64,000 nucleotides of DNA from Streptomyces decoyicus. GTDB lineage: Bacteria > Actinomycetota > Actinomycetes > Streptomycetales > Streptomycetaceae. The DNA is taken from positions 2,108,001 to 2,172,000 of the forward strand of contig NZ_CP082301.1 of NCBI RefSeq assembly GCF_019880305.1, read 5' to 3'. The position numbers and the translations under genes are program-made. Under the pieces are notes generated by a model, which saw only the letters and a program-made list of their open reading frames with translations, did not search any database and was not told the DNA's origin. Shown in pieces: positions 44,477-54,800 of this stretch. Every line of letters starts with the position of its first letter. Position 1 is the stretch's first letter.

Positions 44477-45906
44477 CTGGGGGTGTGGCCTTCCACGAGT
44501 TTGAGGAGGGTGGTCAGGTCTCCGGGTTGGGTGTGGGGGTTGAGGAGCGTGGCTTTGAGCCAGAGGCCGGTGGGGGTGGTGGCGCGGCCGAGGACGGCCT
44601 GTCCGTCGGTGAGGAGGGTGCGGCGGATGGTGGCGAGGGTGGTGTCGTCGGCGCCGGTGGGGCGGAAGAGGACGGTGCTGAGCGCGGGGCGGGAGTGGAG
44701 CTCGTAGCGGGGGTGGGCCTCGATGAGGTCGGCGAGGGTCTGGGCGGCGGCGAGGGTGTGGTCGACGAGTTCGCCGAGGCCGTGGCGGCCGAGGGCCTTG
44801 AGGGTGACGGCGATTTTGAGGATGTCGGGGCGGCGGGTGGTACGCAGTGAGCGGCTGAGCAGGTCGGGGAGGCCGGCTTCGGTGTCGTCGTCGGCGTTGA
44901 GGTAGTCGGCCTGGTGGGCGAGGGGGGCCAGGGTGGCGGGGCCGGGGACTGCGAGGAGGCCGGCGGCGACGGGTTGCCAGCCGAGTTTGTGCAGGTCGAG
45001 GCCGACGGTGTGGGCGCGGGCGAGGCCGTGGAGTGCGCTGCGGTGGGTGTCGCTGAAGAGGAGGGCCCCGCCGTAGGCGGCGTCGATGTGGAAGCGGGCG
45101 CCGTGCTGGGCGGCGACGTCGGCGAGGTCGGCGAGGGGGTCGATGGCGCCGGAGTCGGTGGTGCCTGCGGTGGCGGTGAGGAGGACGGGCCCGGCGCGTC
45201 CGGCGAGGTTGGCGAGGCAGGTGTGGACGGTGTCGGGAGTGAGGATGCCGTCGGGGGTGGGGAGGGTGAGGGGTTGGGGGAGGCCGAGGAGCCAGGCGGA
45301 GCGGGGGATGCTGTGGTGGGCGTTGGCGCCGCAGACGATCTGGAGGGGGCGGGCGGGCCGGTGCGGGTCGGTCGCGGTGCCGGCGGGGGCGGCGGCTTCG
45401 CGGGCGAGGAGCAGGGCGAGCTGGTTGGATTCGGTGCCGCCGGTGGTGATCAGCGCGTCGGGGTCGGTGGCCTGGGGGTAGACCAGGGCGGCGAGTGCGC
45501 GGCTGGTGAGGGCCTCCAGTACGGAGGCGGCGGGGGCCTGGTCCCAGGAGTCCATGGAGGGGTTGAGGGCGCAGGCGGCGAGGTCCGCCGCGGTGGCGAG
45601 GGCGAGCGGCGGGCAGTGCAGATGGGCGGCGCAGTGGGGGTCGGCGGGGTCGGCGGCGCCGGCGGCGAGGGTGTGGACGAGGGTGCGCAGGGCGGCGTGC
45701 GGGCCGGTGCCGTGGTCGGGGAAGACGGGGTGGCAGGCGTCGCGTACGGCACGGGTGACGGTGTCGGGGCCGCCGGGCGGGAGGGGGCCGGCGCGGTCCT
45801 CGGCGCCGGTGGTGAGGGCGTCGAGGACGGTGTCGAGGAGGGGGCGGAGCGCGCGGGGGCCGTTGGTGCCGCCTGCGAGGGCGGTGCCGGCAGGGGGCAC
45901 AGTCAT
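44473..45906 (-). CDS. desA: PLP-dependent group II decarboxylase (DesA/lysine decarboxylase-like)
   Basis: 477 residues. ALITTGGTESNQLALLLAREAA, ANAHHSIPRSAWLLG, LTATAGTTDSGAIDPLADLADVAAQHGARFHIDAAYGGALLFS and VGLDLHKLGWQP (PLP-binding lysine) are the pyridoxal-decarboxylase signature. The pairing with an amine N-hydroxylase argues for lysine to cadaverine, first step of desferrioxamine-type siderophores; 2,4-diaminobutyrate decarboxylase is the alternative. ATG 45906 follows AGAAGAG; a TTG sits directly before it. A possible iron box is 56 bases upstream. Confidence 0.85.
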   Translation of the reverse strand: MTVPPAGTALAGGTNGPRALRPLLDTVLDALTTGAEDRAGPLPPGGPDTVTRAVRDACHPVFPDHGTGPHAALRTLVHTLAAGAADPADPHCAAHLHCPPLALATAADLAACALNPSMDSWDQAPAASVLEALTSRALAALVYPQATDPDALITTGGTESNQLALLLAREAAAPAGTATDPHRPARPLQIVCGANAHHSIPRSAWLLGLPQPLTLPTPDGILTPDTVHTCLANLAGRAGPVLLTATAGTTDSGAIDPLADLADVAAQHGARFHIDAAYGGALLFSDTHRSALHGLARAHTVGLDLHKLGWQPVAAGLLAVPGPATLAPLAHQADYLNADDDTEAGLPDLLSRSLRTTRRPDILKIAVTLKALGRHGLGELVDHTLAAAQTLADLIEAHPRYELHSRPALSTVLFRPTGADDTTLATIRRTLLTDGQAVLGRATTPTGLWLKATLLNPHTQPGDLTTLLKLVEGHTPR

Positions 45907-45961
45907 CAATGTGCTCTTCTGTCAGGGGAGTTGGGGGCGTCGGGCTCAGGCAAACGAGCCC

Positions 45962-45975
45962 TTAGGCAGCCCTAA
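45962..45975 (-). promoter_or_regulatory. Possible iron box (DmdR/IdeR-type operator)
   Basis: TTAGG-4-CCTAA imperfect palindrome 56 bases before desA. It matches part of the actinobacterial iron-regulator consensus (12 of 19 positions by my count, right half best). Fits iron-repressed desAB transcription but is only a partial match. Confidence 0.45.
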
Positions 45976-46154
45976 GTTACTTTCCCTGCACGCTGCGTAT
46001 CCACTGGTCGTGGTCATACCACCCGTAAGTGGTACGGGTGTACCGCAGGTGTTCGGGTGCCGTCGCCCTGCCGGTCCGGCGGCACCCGCTGCGTGGGCCG
46101 GGGCGGATCCGCTGCGTCCCGCCCGCGCACCGGGCGGGACGTCGCGGACACCCC

Positions 46155-48701
46155 TCAGGCGTTCTCCGCCGCGGCGCGTACCTTCACCGCCCTGCGCAGG
46201 TCATCGAGCTGGTCGATGAGTTTGCGGCGCAGGGCGGGGGTCGGGTTGCCGTCGGTGAGGCAGGCCTCGCCGAGGTGGAGGGTGTGGTCCTCGACGAAGG
46301 GGGCGGGGAAGGCGTGGCGGCCGGCTGCTTCGGCGAGGGCGGGGCCGCGGGCGGCGGCGAGGGCGGGGACGTCGGTGAAGTAGCGGGCGACGTAGGGGCG
46401 GAGCAGGTCGAGCTGTTCGGGTGCCCAGAAGCCGCCGGCGGTGGCGGTGAAGAGGTAGTTGGAGAGCGCGGCCGGGCCGCCGGTGGTGAACAGGGCGTCC
46501 CAGGCGGCTTGTTTGGCGGCCGGGTCGGGGAGCGCGGCGTGGCAGCGGGCGGCGCCCTCGCGGCCGGTGGCACTGGGGTCGCGGGCGAGTTCGGCGTCGA
46601 TGGCGGCGCGGAGTTCGTCGAGGGGTGCGGCGCCGAGGGTGGCGAGCCGGCCGAGGATGCGCCAGCGCAGTTCGGGGTCGAGGCGGGGGCCGCCGGGGAC
46701 GCTGCCGTCGTCGAGCCAGTCCTGGATGCCTTCGGGGGTGGTGGCGCTGTCGATGAAGGCGCGGACGGCGGTGAGCCGCAGTCCGGCTTCGGAGCCGTGT
46801 TCGGGGCCTTCGGTGCGGCGGAGTATGTCGCGGCTGAGGGCGGTGAGGGTGGCGAGGGCGGTGTGGCGTTGGGTGCGAGGGAGGTAGCGGTCGGCGATCT
46901 GGGTGCGGGCGAAGGCGAGGACGCCTTGGACGAGGGCGAGGTCGGTTTCGTACGGGAGGTGGGCGCGGGCGGCGTCGAGGTAGGCGGTGGGGGCGAGTTC
47001 GCCGTCGCGGACCATGTCGCGGGCGGCGTTCCACACGACGGCGCGGGTCAGCGGGTCGGGGAGCCCGGACAGTGCGCCGAGGGCGGTGTCCCAGGAGACG
47101 GGGTCGAGGCGGACCTTGGCGTAGGTGAGGTCCTGGTCGTTGAGGAGGAGCAGGGCGGGGCGGCCGCCCGTGGCGGAGCGGGCGCCGTCGTCGGGGACGT
47201 CCCAGGTCAGCGGCTCGCGCGGGACGAGGCGGCCGGTGGTGGTGCGGTCGTGGTCGTAGCGGCCGATGGTGAGCCGGTGCGGGCGGGTGCCGTCCGGGCT
47301 TCCGGTCTGCTCGACGGACACGCTCCAGTTGCCGTCCGCGGCTTCCCGCACGACGGGGGTGAGGGTGTCGACTCCGGTGGTGCGCAGCCAGCGTTCGGCC
47401 CAGGCGTGGACGTCGCGGTCGGTGGCGCGGGCGAGCGAGTCGATGAAGTCGGCGAGGGTGGCGTTGGAGAAGCGGTGCCGGGCGAAGTGGTCGTTGATGC
47501 CGGCGAGGAAGTCCTTCTCCCCCATCCAGGCGACGAGTTGGCGCAGTGCGGAGGCGCCCTTGGCGTAGGAGATGCCGTCGAAGTTGAGGAGTGCGGAGGC
47601 GGTGTCGGGGACGTCCTCGGGGGCGGGGGCGACGGGGTGGGTGGAGGGGCGCTGGTCGGCGTCGTAGCCCCAGCCCTTGCGGGCGACGGCGAAGTCGGTC
47701 CAGGTGTCGGTGAAGCGCGTGGCTTCGGCCAGGACCTGGTAGCCCATGTATTCGGCGAAGGACTCGTTGAGCCAGATGTCGTCCCACCACTGGAGGGTGA
47801 CGAGGTCGCCGAACCACATGTGGGCCATTTCGTGGGCGATGGTCACGCCGCGGGTCTGGCGTTCGGTGTCGGTGACGGCGGAGCGGAAGACGTATGCGTC
47901 GCGGAAGGTGACCAGGCCGGGGTTCTCCATGGCGCCGGCGTTGAACTCGGGGACGAAGGCCTGGTCGTAGGAGTCGAAGGGGTAGGGCTCTTCGAAGATC
48001 TGGTGGTAGCGGTCGAAGCAGCGGCGGGTGAGGTCGAGGATCTCGTCGGCGTCGGCGTCGAGGTGCGGGGCGAGGGAGCGGCGGCAGTGGATCCCGAAGG
48101 GCAGTCCGGCGTGTTCGGTGCGTACGGAGTGCCAGGGACCGGCGGCGACGGCGACGAGGTAGCTGCTGATGAGGGGGGTGGGGGCGAGGGTCCAGTGGCC
48201 GGGGTCGCGCTGGGTGGCGAGGCCGTTGCCGAGGACGGACCAGTCGGTGGGGGCGGTGACGGTGAGGGCGAAGACGGCCTTGAGGTCGGGCTGGTCGAAG
48301 GCGGCGAAGACGCGCTGGACGTCGTCCAGGAACAACTGGGTGTAGACGTAGCTCTCACCGTCGGCGGGGTCGGTGAAGCGGTGCATGCCCTCGCCGGTGC
48401 GGGAGTAGCGCATGGTGGCGTCCAGGCGCAGTTCGTGGGCGCCGGGGGCCAGGCCGGTGAGCGGGAGGCGGTTGTCGTCCAGGGCCGCGGGGTCGAGCGG
48501 GTGGCCGTCGAGGGTGACGGAGTGCAGCTCGGCGGGCCGGAGCTCGACGAAGGTGTCGCCGTCCGTGCGCGCGGTGAAGTGGATGACCGTACGGGAGCCG
48601 AACCGGTCCTCGCCCTGGGTGAGGTCGAGTGCGATGTCGTAACGGTGGACGTCGAGGAGTCGGGCTCGGGTCTGCGCCTCGTCGCGCTGTAGTGCGGGCA
48701 T
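46155..48701 (-). CDS. pepN: Aminopeptidase N (M1 family)
   Basis: 848 residues from ATG 48701 (MPALQRDEAQTRARLLDVHRY). FVPEFNAGAMENPGLVTF holds the exopeptidase GAMEN motif, HEMAHMWFGDLVTLQWWDDIWLNESFAEY the zinc site (His290, Glu291, His294 and the downstream Glu). KGASALRQLVAWMGEKDFLAGINDHF and a C-terminal ERAP1-like helical domain follow. Removes N-terminal residues from peptides in the cytoplasm; no signal peptide. The ribosome site is weak. Confidence 0.95.
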   Translation of the reverse strand: MPALQRDEAQTRARLLDVHRYDIALDLTQGEDRFGSRTVIHFTARTDGDTFVELRPAELHSVTLDGHPLDPAALDDNRLPLTGLAPGAHELRLDATMRYSRTGEGMHRFTDPADGESYVYTQLFLDDVQRVFAAFDQPDLKAVFALTVTAPTDWSVLGNGLATQRDPGHWTLAPTPLISSYLVAVAAGPWHSVRTEHAGLPFGIHCRRSLAPHLDADADEILDLTRRCFDRYHQIFEEPYPFDSYDQAFVPEFNAGAMENPGLVTFRDAYVFRSAVTDTERQTRGVTIAHEMAHMWFGDLVTLQWWDDIWLNESFAEYMGYQVLAEATRFTDTWTDFAVARKGWGYDADQRPSTHPVAPAPEDVPDTASALLNFDGISYAKGASALRQLVAWMGEKDFLAGINDHFARHRFSNATLADFIDSLARATDRDVHAWAERWLRTTGVDTLTPVVREAADGNWSVSVEQTGSPDGTRPHRLTIGRYDHDRTTTGRLVPREPLTWDVPDDGARSATGGRPALLLLNDQDLTYAKVRLDPVSWDTALGALSGLPDPLTRAVVWNAARDMVRDGELAPTAYLDAARAHLPYETDLALVQGVLAFARTQIADRYLPRTQRHTALATLTALSRDILRRTEGPEHGSEAGLRLTAVRAFIDSATTPEGIQDWLDDGSVPGGPRLDPELRWRILGRLATLGAAPLDELRAAIDAELARDPSATGREGAARCHAALPDPAAKQAAWDALFTTGGPAALSNYLFTATAGGFWAPEQLDLLRPYVARYFTDVPALAAARGPALAEAAGRHAFPAPFVEDHTLHLGEACLTDGNPTPALRRKLIDQLDDLRRAVKVRAAAENA

Positions 48702-48887
48702 GCGTTCATGCTGCCGTACCGCCGGCGGGTGGTGCACGGGGGTTGGGACAGCCGGGGCTCCGAGGCCGTGGGGGCTTCTTGGTGGGGCGGGTGTCCTGTG
48801 GGAGGTGGGGGTGCGGCGGGGGCGGTGGGACAGCGGCCGGCGGCACCGCGGACGACAGCGGCCGCCTGAGGTACGCCGGCGGGCGCG

Positions 48888-49775
48888 TCAGCCGTTCCCC
48901 CCGCTGACCAGCGGCGGGTCGTTCGGATCCGGGATCTGCGTGGACCAGCCGCCGGGCACGCTGCGGACCTGGCGGTCGCGGAAGCGCACGGGAGCGGTGC
49001 CGACCCGGCGGGTGAACAGGCGGCTGAAGTACGCCGGGTCGTCGTAGCCGACCCGGCGGGCCACCGCCGCCACCGGGAGTTCGGTTCCCACGAGGAGTTC
49101 CTTGGCCCGGCCCAGGCGTATCCCCAGCAGGTAGTCCTTGGGGCTGCAGCCGGCGCCGCGCCGTACGGCGGTGCGGAGTTCCGCGGGTGTCATACCGTGC
49201 CGGGCGGCGTGCTCGGCGACCGAGAGCGGCAGGAACGCGTCGCGGGCCAGCGCCTGGAGGACGGGGTCGCCGTCGGCGTCGGTATCGGCCCGTGCCCGGC
49301 GCAGTACGACGAGGAGTTCGTGGACCGCGGCGGAGGTCTCCACCTCCAGGAGGGGGTTGCCGCGGCGCGCCGCGCGGGCGATACGCCCCACGGCCACCCG
49401 CGCCGGGCCGGTGTCCGCGAGCGGGACGAGCGGACGGTCGGGCTCGATGTAGCCGAGTTCGGTGTAGGTCGTGGTGGCGGGGCCGGTGAAGTCGACGAAG
49501 CTCTCGTCCCAGCCGGTCTCCGGGTCGGCCCCGTAGTGGTGCGGCACTCCCGGCATGATCCACAGCAGGGCGGGGGCCCTCACCGGGTGCCGCCGGCCGT
49601 CGGGGGCGGCGAACCAGCCGCGGCCGGCGCTGATGACGATGGCGACATGGTGGTCGAGGGTGCGCGGGCCGACCGTGGGCAGGGTGCCGTGCTGGAGTCC
49701 GACGCCCAGGCACACCAGGCCGAGCCGGTGGTGGACCGGGCTCGGGGTGAAGTAGCGCATCCAGGTGTGGTACAC
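48888..49775 (-). CDS. AraC-family transcriptional regulator
   Basis: 295 residues from the GTG at 49775, preceded by GGGAGG 7 bases away. The N-terminal cupin-like sensor domain has HHVAIVISAGRGWFAAPDGRRHPVRAPALLWIMPGVPHHYGAD; the C-terminal AraC HTH pair is LSVAEHAARHGMTPAELRTAVRRGAGCSPKDYLLGIRLGRAKELL and VAAVARRVGYDDPAYFSRLFTRRVGTAPVRFR. Such proteins usually sense a sugar. Divergent from the GH35 gene across 200 bases, so a sugar-responsive activator of that gene is the natural inference. Confidence 0.9.
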   Translation of the reverse strand: MYHTWMRYFTPSPVHHRLGLVCLGVGLQHGTLPTVGPRTLDHHVAIVISAGRGWFAAPDGRRHPVRAPALLWIMPGVPHHYGADPETGWDESFVDFTGPATTTYTELGYIEPDRPLVPLADTGPARVAVGRIARAARRGNPLLEVETSAAVHELLVVLRRARADTDADGDPVLQALARDAFLPLSVAEHAARHGMTPAELRTAVRRGAGCSPKDYLLGIRLGRAKELLVGTELPVAAVARRVGYDDPAYFSRLFTRRVGTAPVRFRDRQVRSVPGGWSTQIPDPNDPPLVSGGNG

Positions 49776-49814
49776 GCCCGGGCCTCCCGTCGCTCCGTAC
49801 CTCTGCGTACCGCT

Positions 49815-49862
49815 CCGTCGGACCGGCGGACCGTTGAGCCGTCGAACCGCCGAACCGTCCAA
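49815..49862. repeat. Six tandem octamers (CCGnnnRA) in the araC/GH35 promoter region
   Basis: Consecutive 8-base units starting ccgtcgga at 49815, then ccggcgga, ccgttgag, ccgtcgaa, ccgccgaa, ccgtccaa. The register is held while internal bases vary. Confidence 0.7.
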
Positions 49863-49972
49863 ACACACTCGATCTTTGTCCATGGACCGTCACACCGCCA
49901 GAGGGCGAGGGTGACCGGTGACCGTGAGCGCCCGGCCGGTGGCGCACGGGAGACGACGCAAGGGCGGCTGAC

Positions 49973-51784
49973 GTGACGCAGTTCGAGGTGGGCGAGCGGG
50001 ACTTCGTGCTGGACGGGCGGCCGGTGCGGCTGCTGTCCGGGGCGTTGCACTACTTCCGGGTGCACGAGGCGCAGTGGGACCACCGGCTGGCGATGCTGCG
50101 GGCGATGGGCCTGAACTGCGTGGAGACCTATGTGCCGTGGAATCTGCACGAGCCGCGGCCCGGTGAGTTCAAGGACCCGGAGGCGCTGGGGCGGTTCCTC
50201 GACGCGGTGCAGGCGGCGGGGCTGTGGGCCATCGTCCGGCCGGGGCCGTACATCTGCGCGGAGTGGGAGAACGGCGGGTTGCCGCAGTGGCTGACCGGGC
50301 CGCTGGGGCGGCGGGTGCGGACCCGGGATGCGGCGTATCTGCGGGCCGTGGACGCCTGGTTCGCGCGGCTGCTGCCGCAGGTCGTGGCGCGCCAGTGCAC
50401 AGCGTCGTCCGGGCCCGGGGGTCCGGGCGGCGGGCCGGTGATCATGGTGCAGGCGGAGAACGAGTACGGCTCGTACGGGAGCGACGGGGTCTATCTGGCG
50501 CACCTCGTGGAGCGGCTGCGTGAGCTGGGGGTGCGGGTGCCGCTGTTCACCTCGGACGGGCCCGAGGGACACATGCTGAGCGGTGGCGCGGTGCCTGGGA
50601 CGCTGGCCACCGTCAACTTCGGTTCCGGGGCCGGACCGGCGCTGGCGGCGCTGCGGCGTCATCAGGCGCACGGGCCGCTGATGTGCATGGAGTTCTGGTG
50701 CGGGTGGTTCGCGCACTGGGGGCAGGCTCAGGTGCCGCGCGCTCCGGAGGATGCCGCGGCGGCGCTGCGCGAGATTCTGGAGTGCGGTGCGTCGGTCAAT
50801 ATCTACATGGCGCACGGCGGGACGAATTTCGGCGGGTGGGCGGGGGCGAACCGGGCCGGCGAGCTGCATGACGGGGCGCTGCGGTCGACGGTCACCTCGT
50901 ACGACTACGGGGCGCCGGTCGATGAACGCGGGCGTCCCACGGAGAAGTTCTGGCGGTTCCGGGAGGTGCTCGCCGAGTGGGCGGACGGGCCGCTGCCCCG
51001 GGTGCCGGAGCCACTGCGGGTGCTGCCGTCACCGGTGCGTGCGGTGGTCGAGGAGTGGGCGCCTGCGGAGGACGTGATGGAGGCGCTGGGGGGTGCGGAG
51101 GTCGAGGGGGGCACTCCGGCGACGTTCGAGGAGCTGGGCGTGGACCGGGGCGTGGTGCGCTACCGGGTGGCGGTGCCGGGGCCGCGGGAGGGCTGTCCGC
51201 TGCGGGTGACCGGGCTGCGGGACCGGGCGGTGGTGTGGGTCGACGGGGTGCGCGGGCCCGTGGTGGACGCCGAGGACGCGGTGCTCGGGGAGGTGGCCGG
51301 GCCCGCGTCGGTGGAGTTGTGGGTGGCGTCGCTGGGGCGGGTGAACTACGGTCCGCGGCTCGGCGAGTCCAAGGGGATCGTGGGCGGGCTGCTGCACGAG
51401 CGGCAGTATCTGCACGGCGTACGGTCGCGGGGGCTGCGGCTGGACGCGGTGGAGGAGCCCGGGGCGCTGGCGAAGGTTCCGTTCCGGGCGGTGGAGGGGG
51501 CGGGCGGGGCCGCGGGGCTGTACCGGGGGACGCTGACGGTGGCCGGACGGCCCGGTGATGCCGATCTTGCGCTGCCGGGCTGGAGCCACGGTGTCGTCTG
51601 GGTCAACGGCTTCTGTCTGGGGCGCTACTGGGAGCTGGGGCCGCAGCGCACCCTGTACGTGCCGGGTCCGGTGCTGCGCGAGGGCGCCAACGAGCTGCTG
51701 TGGTGGGAGTGGGAGGGCGCCCCGGCCACCGTGGGGGAAGAGGCGGGGGCGCCCGGTCTGTATCCCTGCGCGGCGGGGCGCTGA
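49973..51784 (+). CDS. GH35 beta-galactosidase
   Basis: 603 residues. LSGALHYFRVHEAQWDHRLAMLRAMGLNCVETYVPWNLHEP is the GH35 opening; acid/base Glu164 lies in QAENEYGSYG and nucleophile Glu240 in CMEFWCGWF. NIYMAHGGTNFGGWAGAN and TVTSYDYGAPVDERGRPTEKF follow; the C-terminal jelly-roll ends GWSHGVVWVNGFCLGRYWELGPQRTLYVP. Releases terminal beta-galactose, often beta-1,3-linked. No signal peptide, so cytoplasmic. GTG start after AAGGG. Converges on the GH101 gene. Confidence 0.93.
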   Translation: MTQFEVGERDFVLDGRPVRLLSGALHYFRVHEAQWDHRLAMLRAMGLNCVETYVPWNLHEPRPGEFKDPEALGRFLDAVQAAGLWAIVRPGPYICAEWENGGLPQWLTGPLGRRVRTRDAAYLRAVDAWFARLLPQVVARQCTASSGPGGPGGGPVIMVQAENEYGSYGSDGVYLAHLVERLRELGVRVPLFTSDGPEGHMLSGGAVPGTLATVNFGSGAGPALAALRRHQAHGPLMCMEFWCGWFAHWGQAQVPRAPEDAAAALREILECGASVNIYMAHGGTNFGGWAGANRAGELHDGALRSTVTSYDYGAPVDERGRPTEKFWRFREVLAEWADGPLPRVPEPLRVLPSPVRAVVEEWAPAEDVMEALGGAEVEGGTPATFEELGVDRGVVRYRVAVPGPREGCPLRVTGLRDRAVVWVDGVRGPVVDAEDAVLGEVAGPASVELWVASLGRVNYGPRLGESKGIVGGLLHERQYLHGVRSRGLRLDAVEEPGALAKVPFRAVEGAGGAAGLYRGTLTVAGRPGDADLALPGWSHGVVWVNGFCLGRYWELGPQRTLYVPGPVLREGANELLWWEWEGAPATVGEEAGAPGLYPCAAGR

Positions 51785-51790
51785 GAGGTC

Positions 51791-51815
51791 CGTGGGGGCG
51801 GGCGCCCGCCCCACG
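51791..51815. terminator. Bidirectional terminator, GH35 / GH101
   Basis: Arms 51791-51803 and 51804-51815 pair over 12 bases with one bulged G, in the 36-base space between convergent stops. Confidence 0.6.
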
Positions 51816-51820
51816 GCGGG

Positions 51821-54800
51821 TCACACCTCGCGGACCTCGAAGGTGTCCAGGACGAACTCCGCCGTGCCGTCGTCGCCCACCTTGCGCAGTCCCACCCAGG
51901 CCTCGCCGGCGGCGGGGGCGGTGAACTCGTAGGTGTGGGTGGCGGGCCGGCCGGCGACGGGCAGCGGGGTGCGGGTCAGTTCGCGGGGCGCGGGTGCGTC
52001 GACGGCGGTGACCCAGGCGTACTGGCCGGCCTTCTCGTTGGCGTAGCGGAAGGTGACCCGGTAGCGGCGGCCCGCGGTGAAGCGGACGGTGTGCGGGACC
52101 GTGCGGTAGACCAGACCGCTGTTCTCGCCGCGTGATTTGAGCGACTGGCCGCCGTCGAGGACGTCGTCGACCGCCTTGCCGTTCCAGCCGCGCTGGGTGA
52201 AGGGGGCGTGCCGCTGGGCGATATGGGTGCGGGGGTCCGTGCTGCCGCCCGCGTCGCCCTTGACGAAGACGCCCCAGCCCTGCGGCACGTGCTCGAAGTC
52301 CTCGTAGGCCAGGGTGCCCTTCTTGGTGATGGGCTCGGCGGGTACGACGCGGAGGTTGTCGAAGCCGATCCGGGCCCGGCCGGCCGCCGCGGTGAGGGCG
52401 AGGGTGACCGGGCCGCCGCCTTCCGGGACGGTGAAGTGGGTGAAGAGGCGCTGGAAGCGGGTGCCGGACTTCCGGTCGGCGGCGACGTAGTTGACGGCGG
52501 TGGAGGTGTCGGTCCAGTTGGCGGCGGTGACGCCGTCGGCGGTACGGATCTCCAGGGCGGCCCGGCGCCGTTCGCCCGCCGTGGCGCCGACCTCGACCTG
52601 TACCGAGGCGGCGTAGTGGCCGGGGGCGAGGCGGGCGAGTTTCTGGGCGACGGTGGCGGCGCCGCCCGCGCCGATGACCAGTTCGTAGTCGCCCCGCTTG
52701 CTGAGCCGGACGGAGGCCGGGCCGGTGACCTGCCGGCCGGCCAGGTTCCCGGAGTGGAAGCCGGGGTCGGTCAGCGGGGTGCCCTCGCCCCAGTCGGGGT
52801 CGCCCTGGGCCGGGGCCTTGGTGCGGTAGAGGACGTAGGCCACGCCGGGCTCGGCGCTGAGGGTGATGCTGCCGCCGCTGACGGGGACGCGGGTCTCCTG
52901 GGTGCGGCCCTGGTCGGTGAGCCGGTAGGCGTAGACGGATCGACTGCCCGACCAGCCGCGGGGCAGGGCCCAACCGGTGGTACCGCCACGGGGGTTGTAG
53001 TGGTAGAGCTTGTCGGGGTCGGTGGCCCGGCGGGGCTCCCAGGGGAGCAGGTAGGTACCGCCGTCGTAGACCAGCCGGCCGTCGGTGGTGATCCTGCGGG
53101 TGCCGCTCGGCCGCGTTCCACCGCCGCTCCGGGACGGGTCGCCGGAAGCGGAGCCTGCGTCGCTGACGACCGTCCTGGTGGGCCCCTCGAAGGTGATCTC
53201 GTGCGCGCCCCAGGTCCTGATCGGGTACGCCTGGAGGTATTTGGCGGGCAGGGCGTCGGTCCAGATGATCGTGTGGAACGCGTTCCAGTCGGTCTTGCCG
53301 ACCCAGCCCTCGAAGTTGCCCATCCGGGCGTTGCCGAGCAGAGTGGGCCATTTGTCGGCGAAGACGTCCTTGTGGTGGTTGCGCAGGAAGCGGATGAGCC
53401 GGGAGTTGATGCCGCGGGAGGTGTCGGGGCCGTAGTCGGTCTCGTTCGCCCAGTGCGACCACAGGGCGGAGCGCTCCAGGCCGTGGCCCCATTCGGTGGT
53501 GATCTGCCAGCCCTGGTCGCGCAGGTGGCGCTGGAGGCGGTCGGAGTTCCAGCCGGACTCGCGGAAGACGTCGAGGTAGAGGGTGTTCAGCGCGGGGTCG
53601 GTCTCCTTGCGCAGCTGCGCGAAGCGCCGGGCGATGTCGCCGGAGAGCAGATCGCGGCGGGCGTCGATGCGGTAGGACTGGTCGAGCCAGTCCCACTGCT
53701 TGTCGTCCTTGTCGACGAGCTTTTCGGAGAAGGCGTGGGCGACGGGGTAGGACTCGGTGGCGTTGACGTGCACCGCGAAGTCGCTGTGCCACTTCCTGCC
53801 GGCGCGGAGCAGGGCGTTGAGGCCGGTCAGGCCGCCGGCCCGGGTGTTGTAGTTGCCGCCGTAGTCGGGGTGTGCGGAGTCGTGGCCTTCGGACTGGTAG
53901 CCCTTGAGGAGGGTGAACTGCCGCAGCCCGTCGGTGGCCAGGGCGATCCGCTTGATGTGGTCGAGGGTGGCGAGGAACGGGTTGGTGGCCTGGCTGGCGA
54001 AGTTGAACGGGATGTGCGGGACGACCCGCAGATGCTGTTCGTCGGCGCCCAGCGGCATGACCATGATGTCGCGCAGCGCGATGGCGGCGTCCTGCCAGTC
54101 GGTCTTCCCGTCGCCGTTGCGGTCGCCGGTGACGAGGACGGTCGCGTACGGCAGCGGGTCGGTGGCGTCCACTGGCGCTCCGGCGGCCCGGTGGGTCCAC
54201 TGGCCGCAGGACAGCCGCGCCGTGACGAAGCCGTCGCCCCGGGCGGTCTGCCGCCAGAGCCGGCCGTTCTCCCAGGTGGTGGCTCCGGCGGGCTTGTCGT
54301 AGCAGGTGTTGGTCTCGACGGCGCCGGCCAGCTCGTCGGTGGCGACGACGGCGTAGGCGCAGCCGGTGGGCGAGGCCTCGACGGGGGTGTCGTCGGTGAC
54401 CTGCACCAGGGTGTCGCCGCTCTTGTCCTTGTCCAGTTCGATCCGGGCGGCCAGCAGGGCGGCGCCGGGCTGGTCGCTGCGGACGCTCAGCAGGGCGAGG
54501 CCGGGGATCTCCAGGGTGCCGACGCGCAGTGCCGGGGTGTCGGTGAGGGCGGTGACCCGCCAGGTGGTCTGCCGGCCGTGGACGGCGATCTCGACGGTGA
54601 TCCTGGTGCCGCCGTCGAAGCCGAGGGTGTAGGTGGCACGGTCGGCGCGGGCCCGGTGGGTGACGTGGGGGGTGCGGGCGGTGCCGTCGATGAGGACCTG
54701 GGTGACCGGGGTGTCCTGGCCGTACAGGACGGCGCCGGTGCAGCGGTCGGTGTAGGAGACGATGCGCGGGAAGGCGGTGTCGACGCGGACCTCCAGCGCG

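Noticed and set aside
46020..46040. 8-bp hairpin upstream of pepN stop as a terminator for desA
   Set aside because: It lies upstream of desA, not downstream; at most it is a weak pepN 3' structure.
46029..48692. Long plus-strand frame across pepN
   Set aside because: Antisense shadow; GAMEN and HExxH motifs are on the minus strand.
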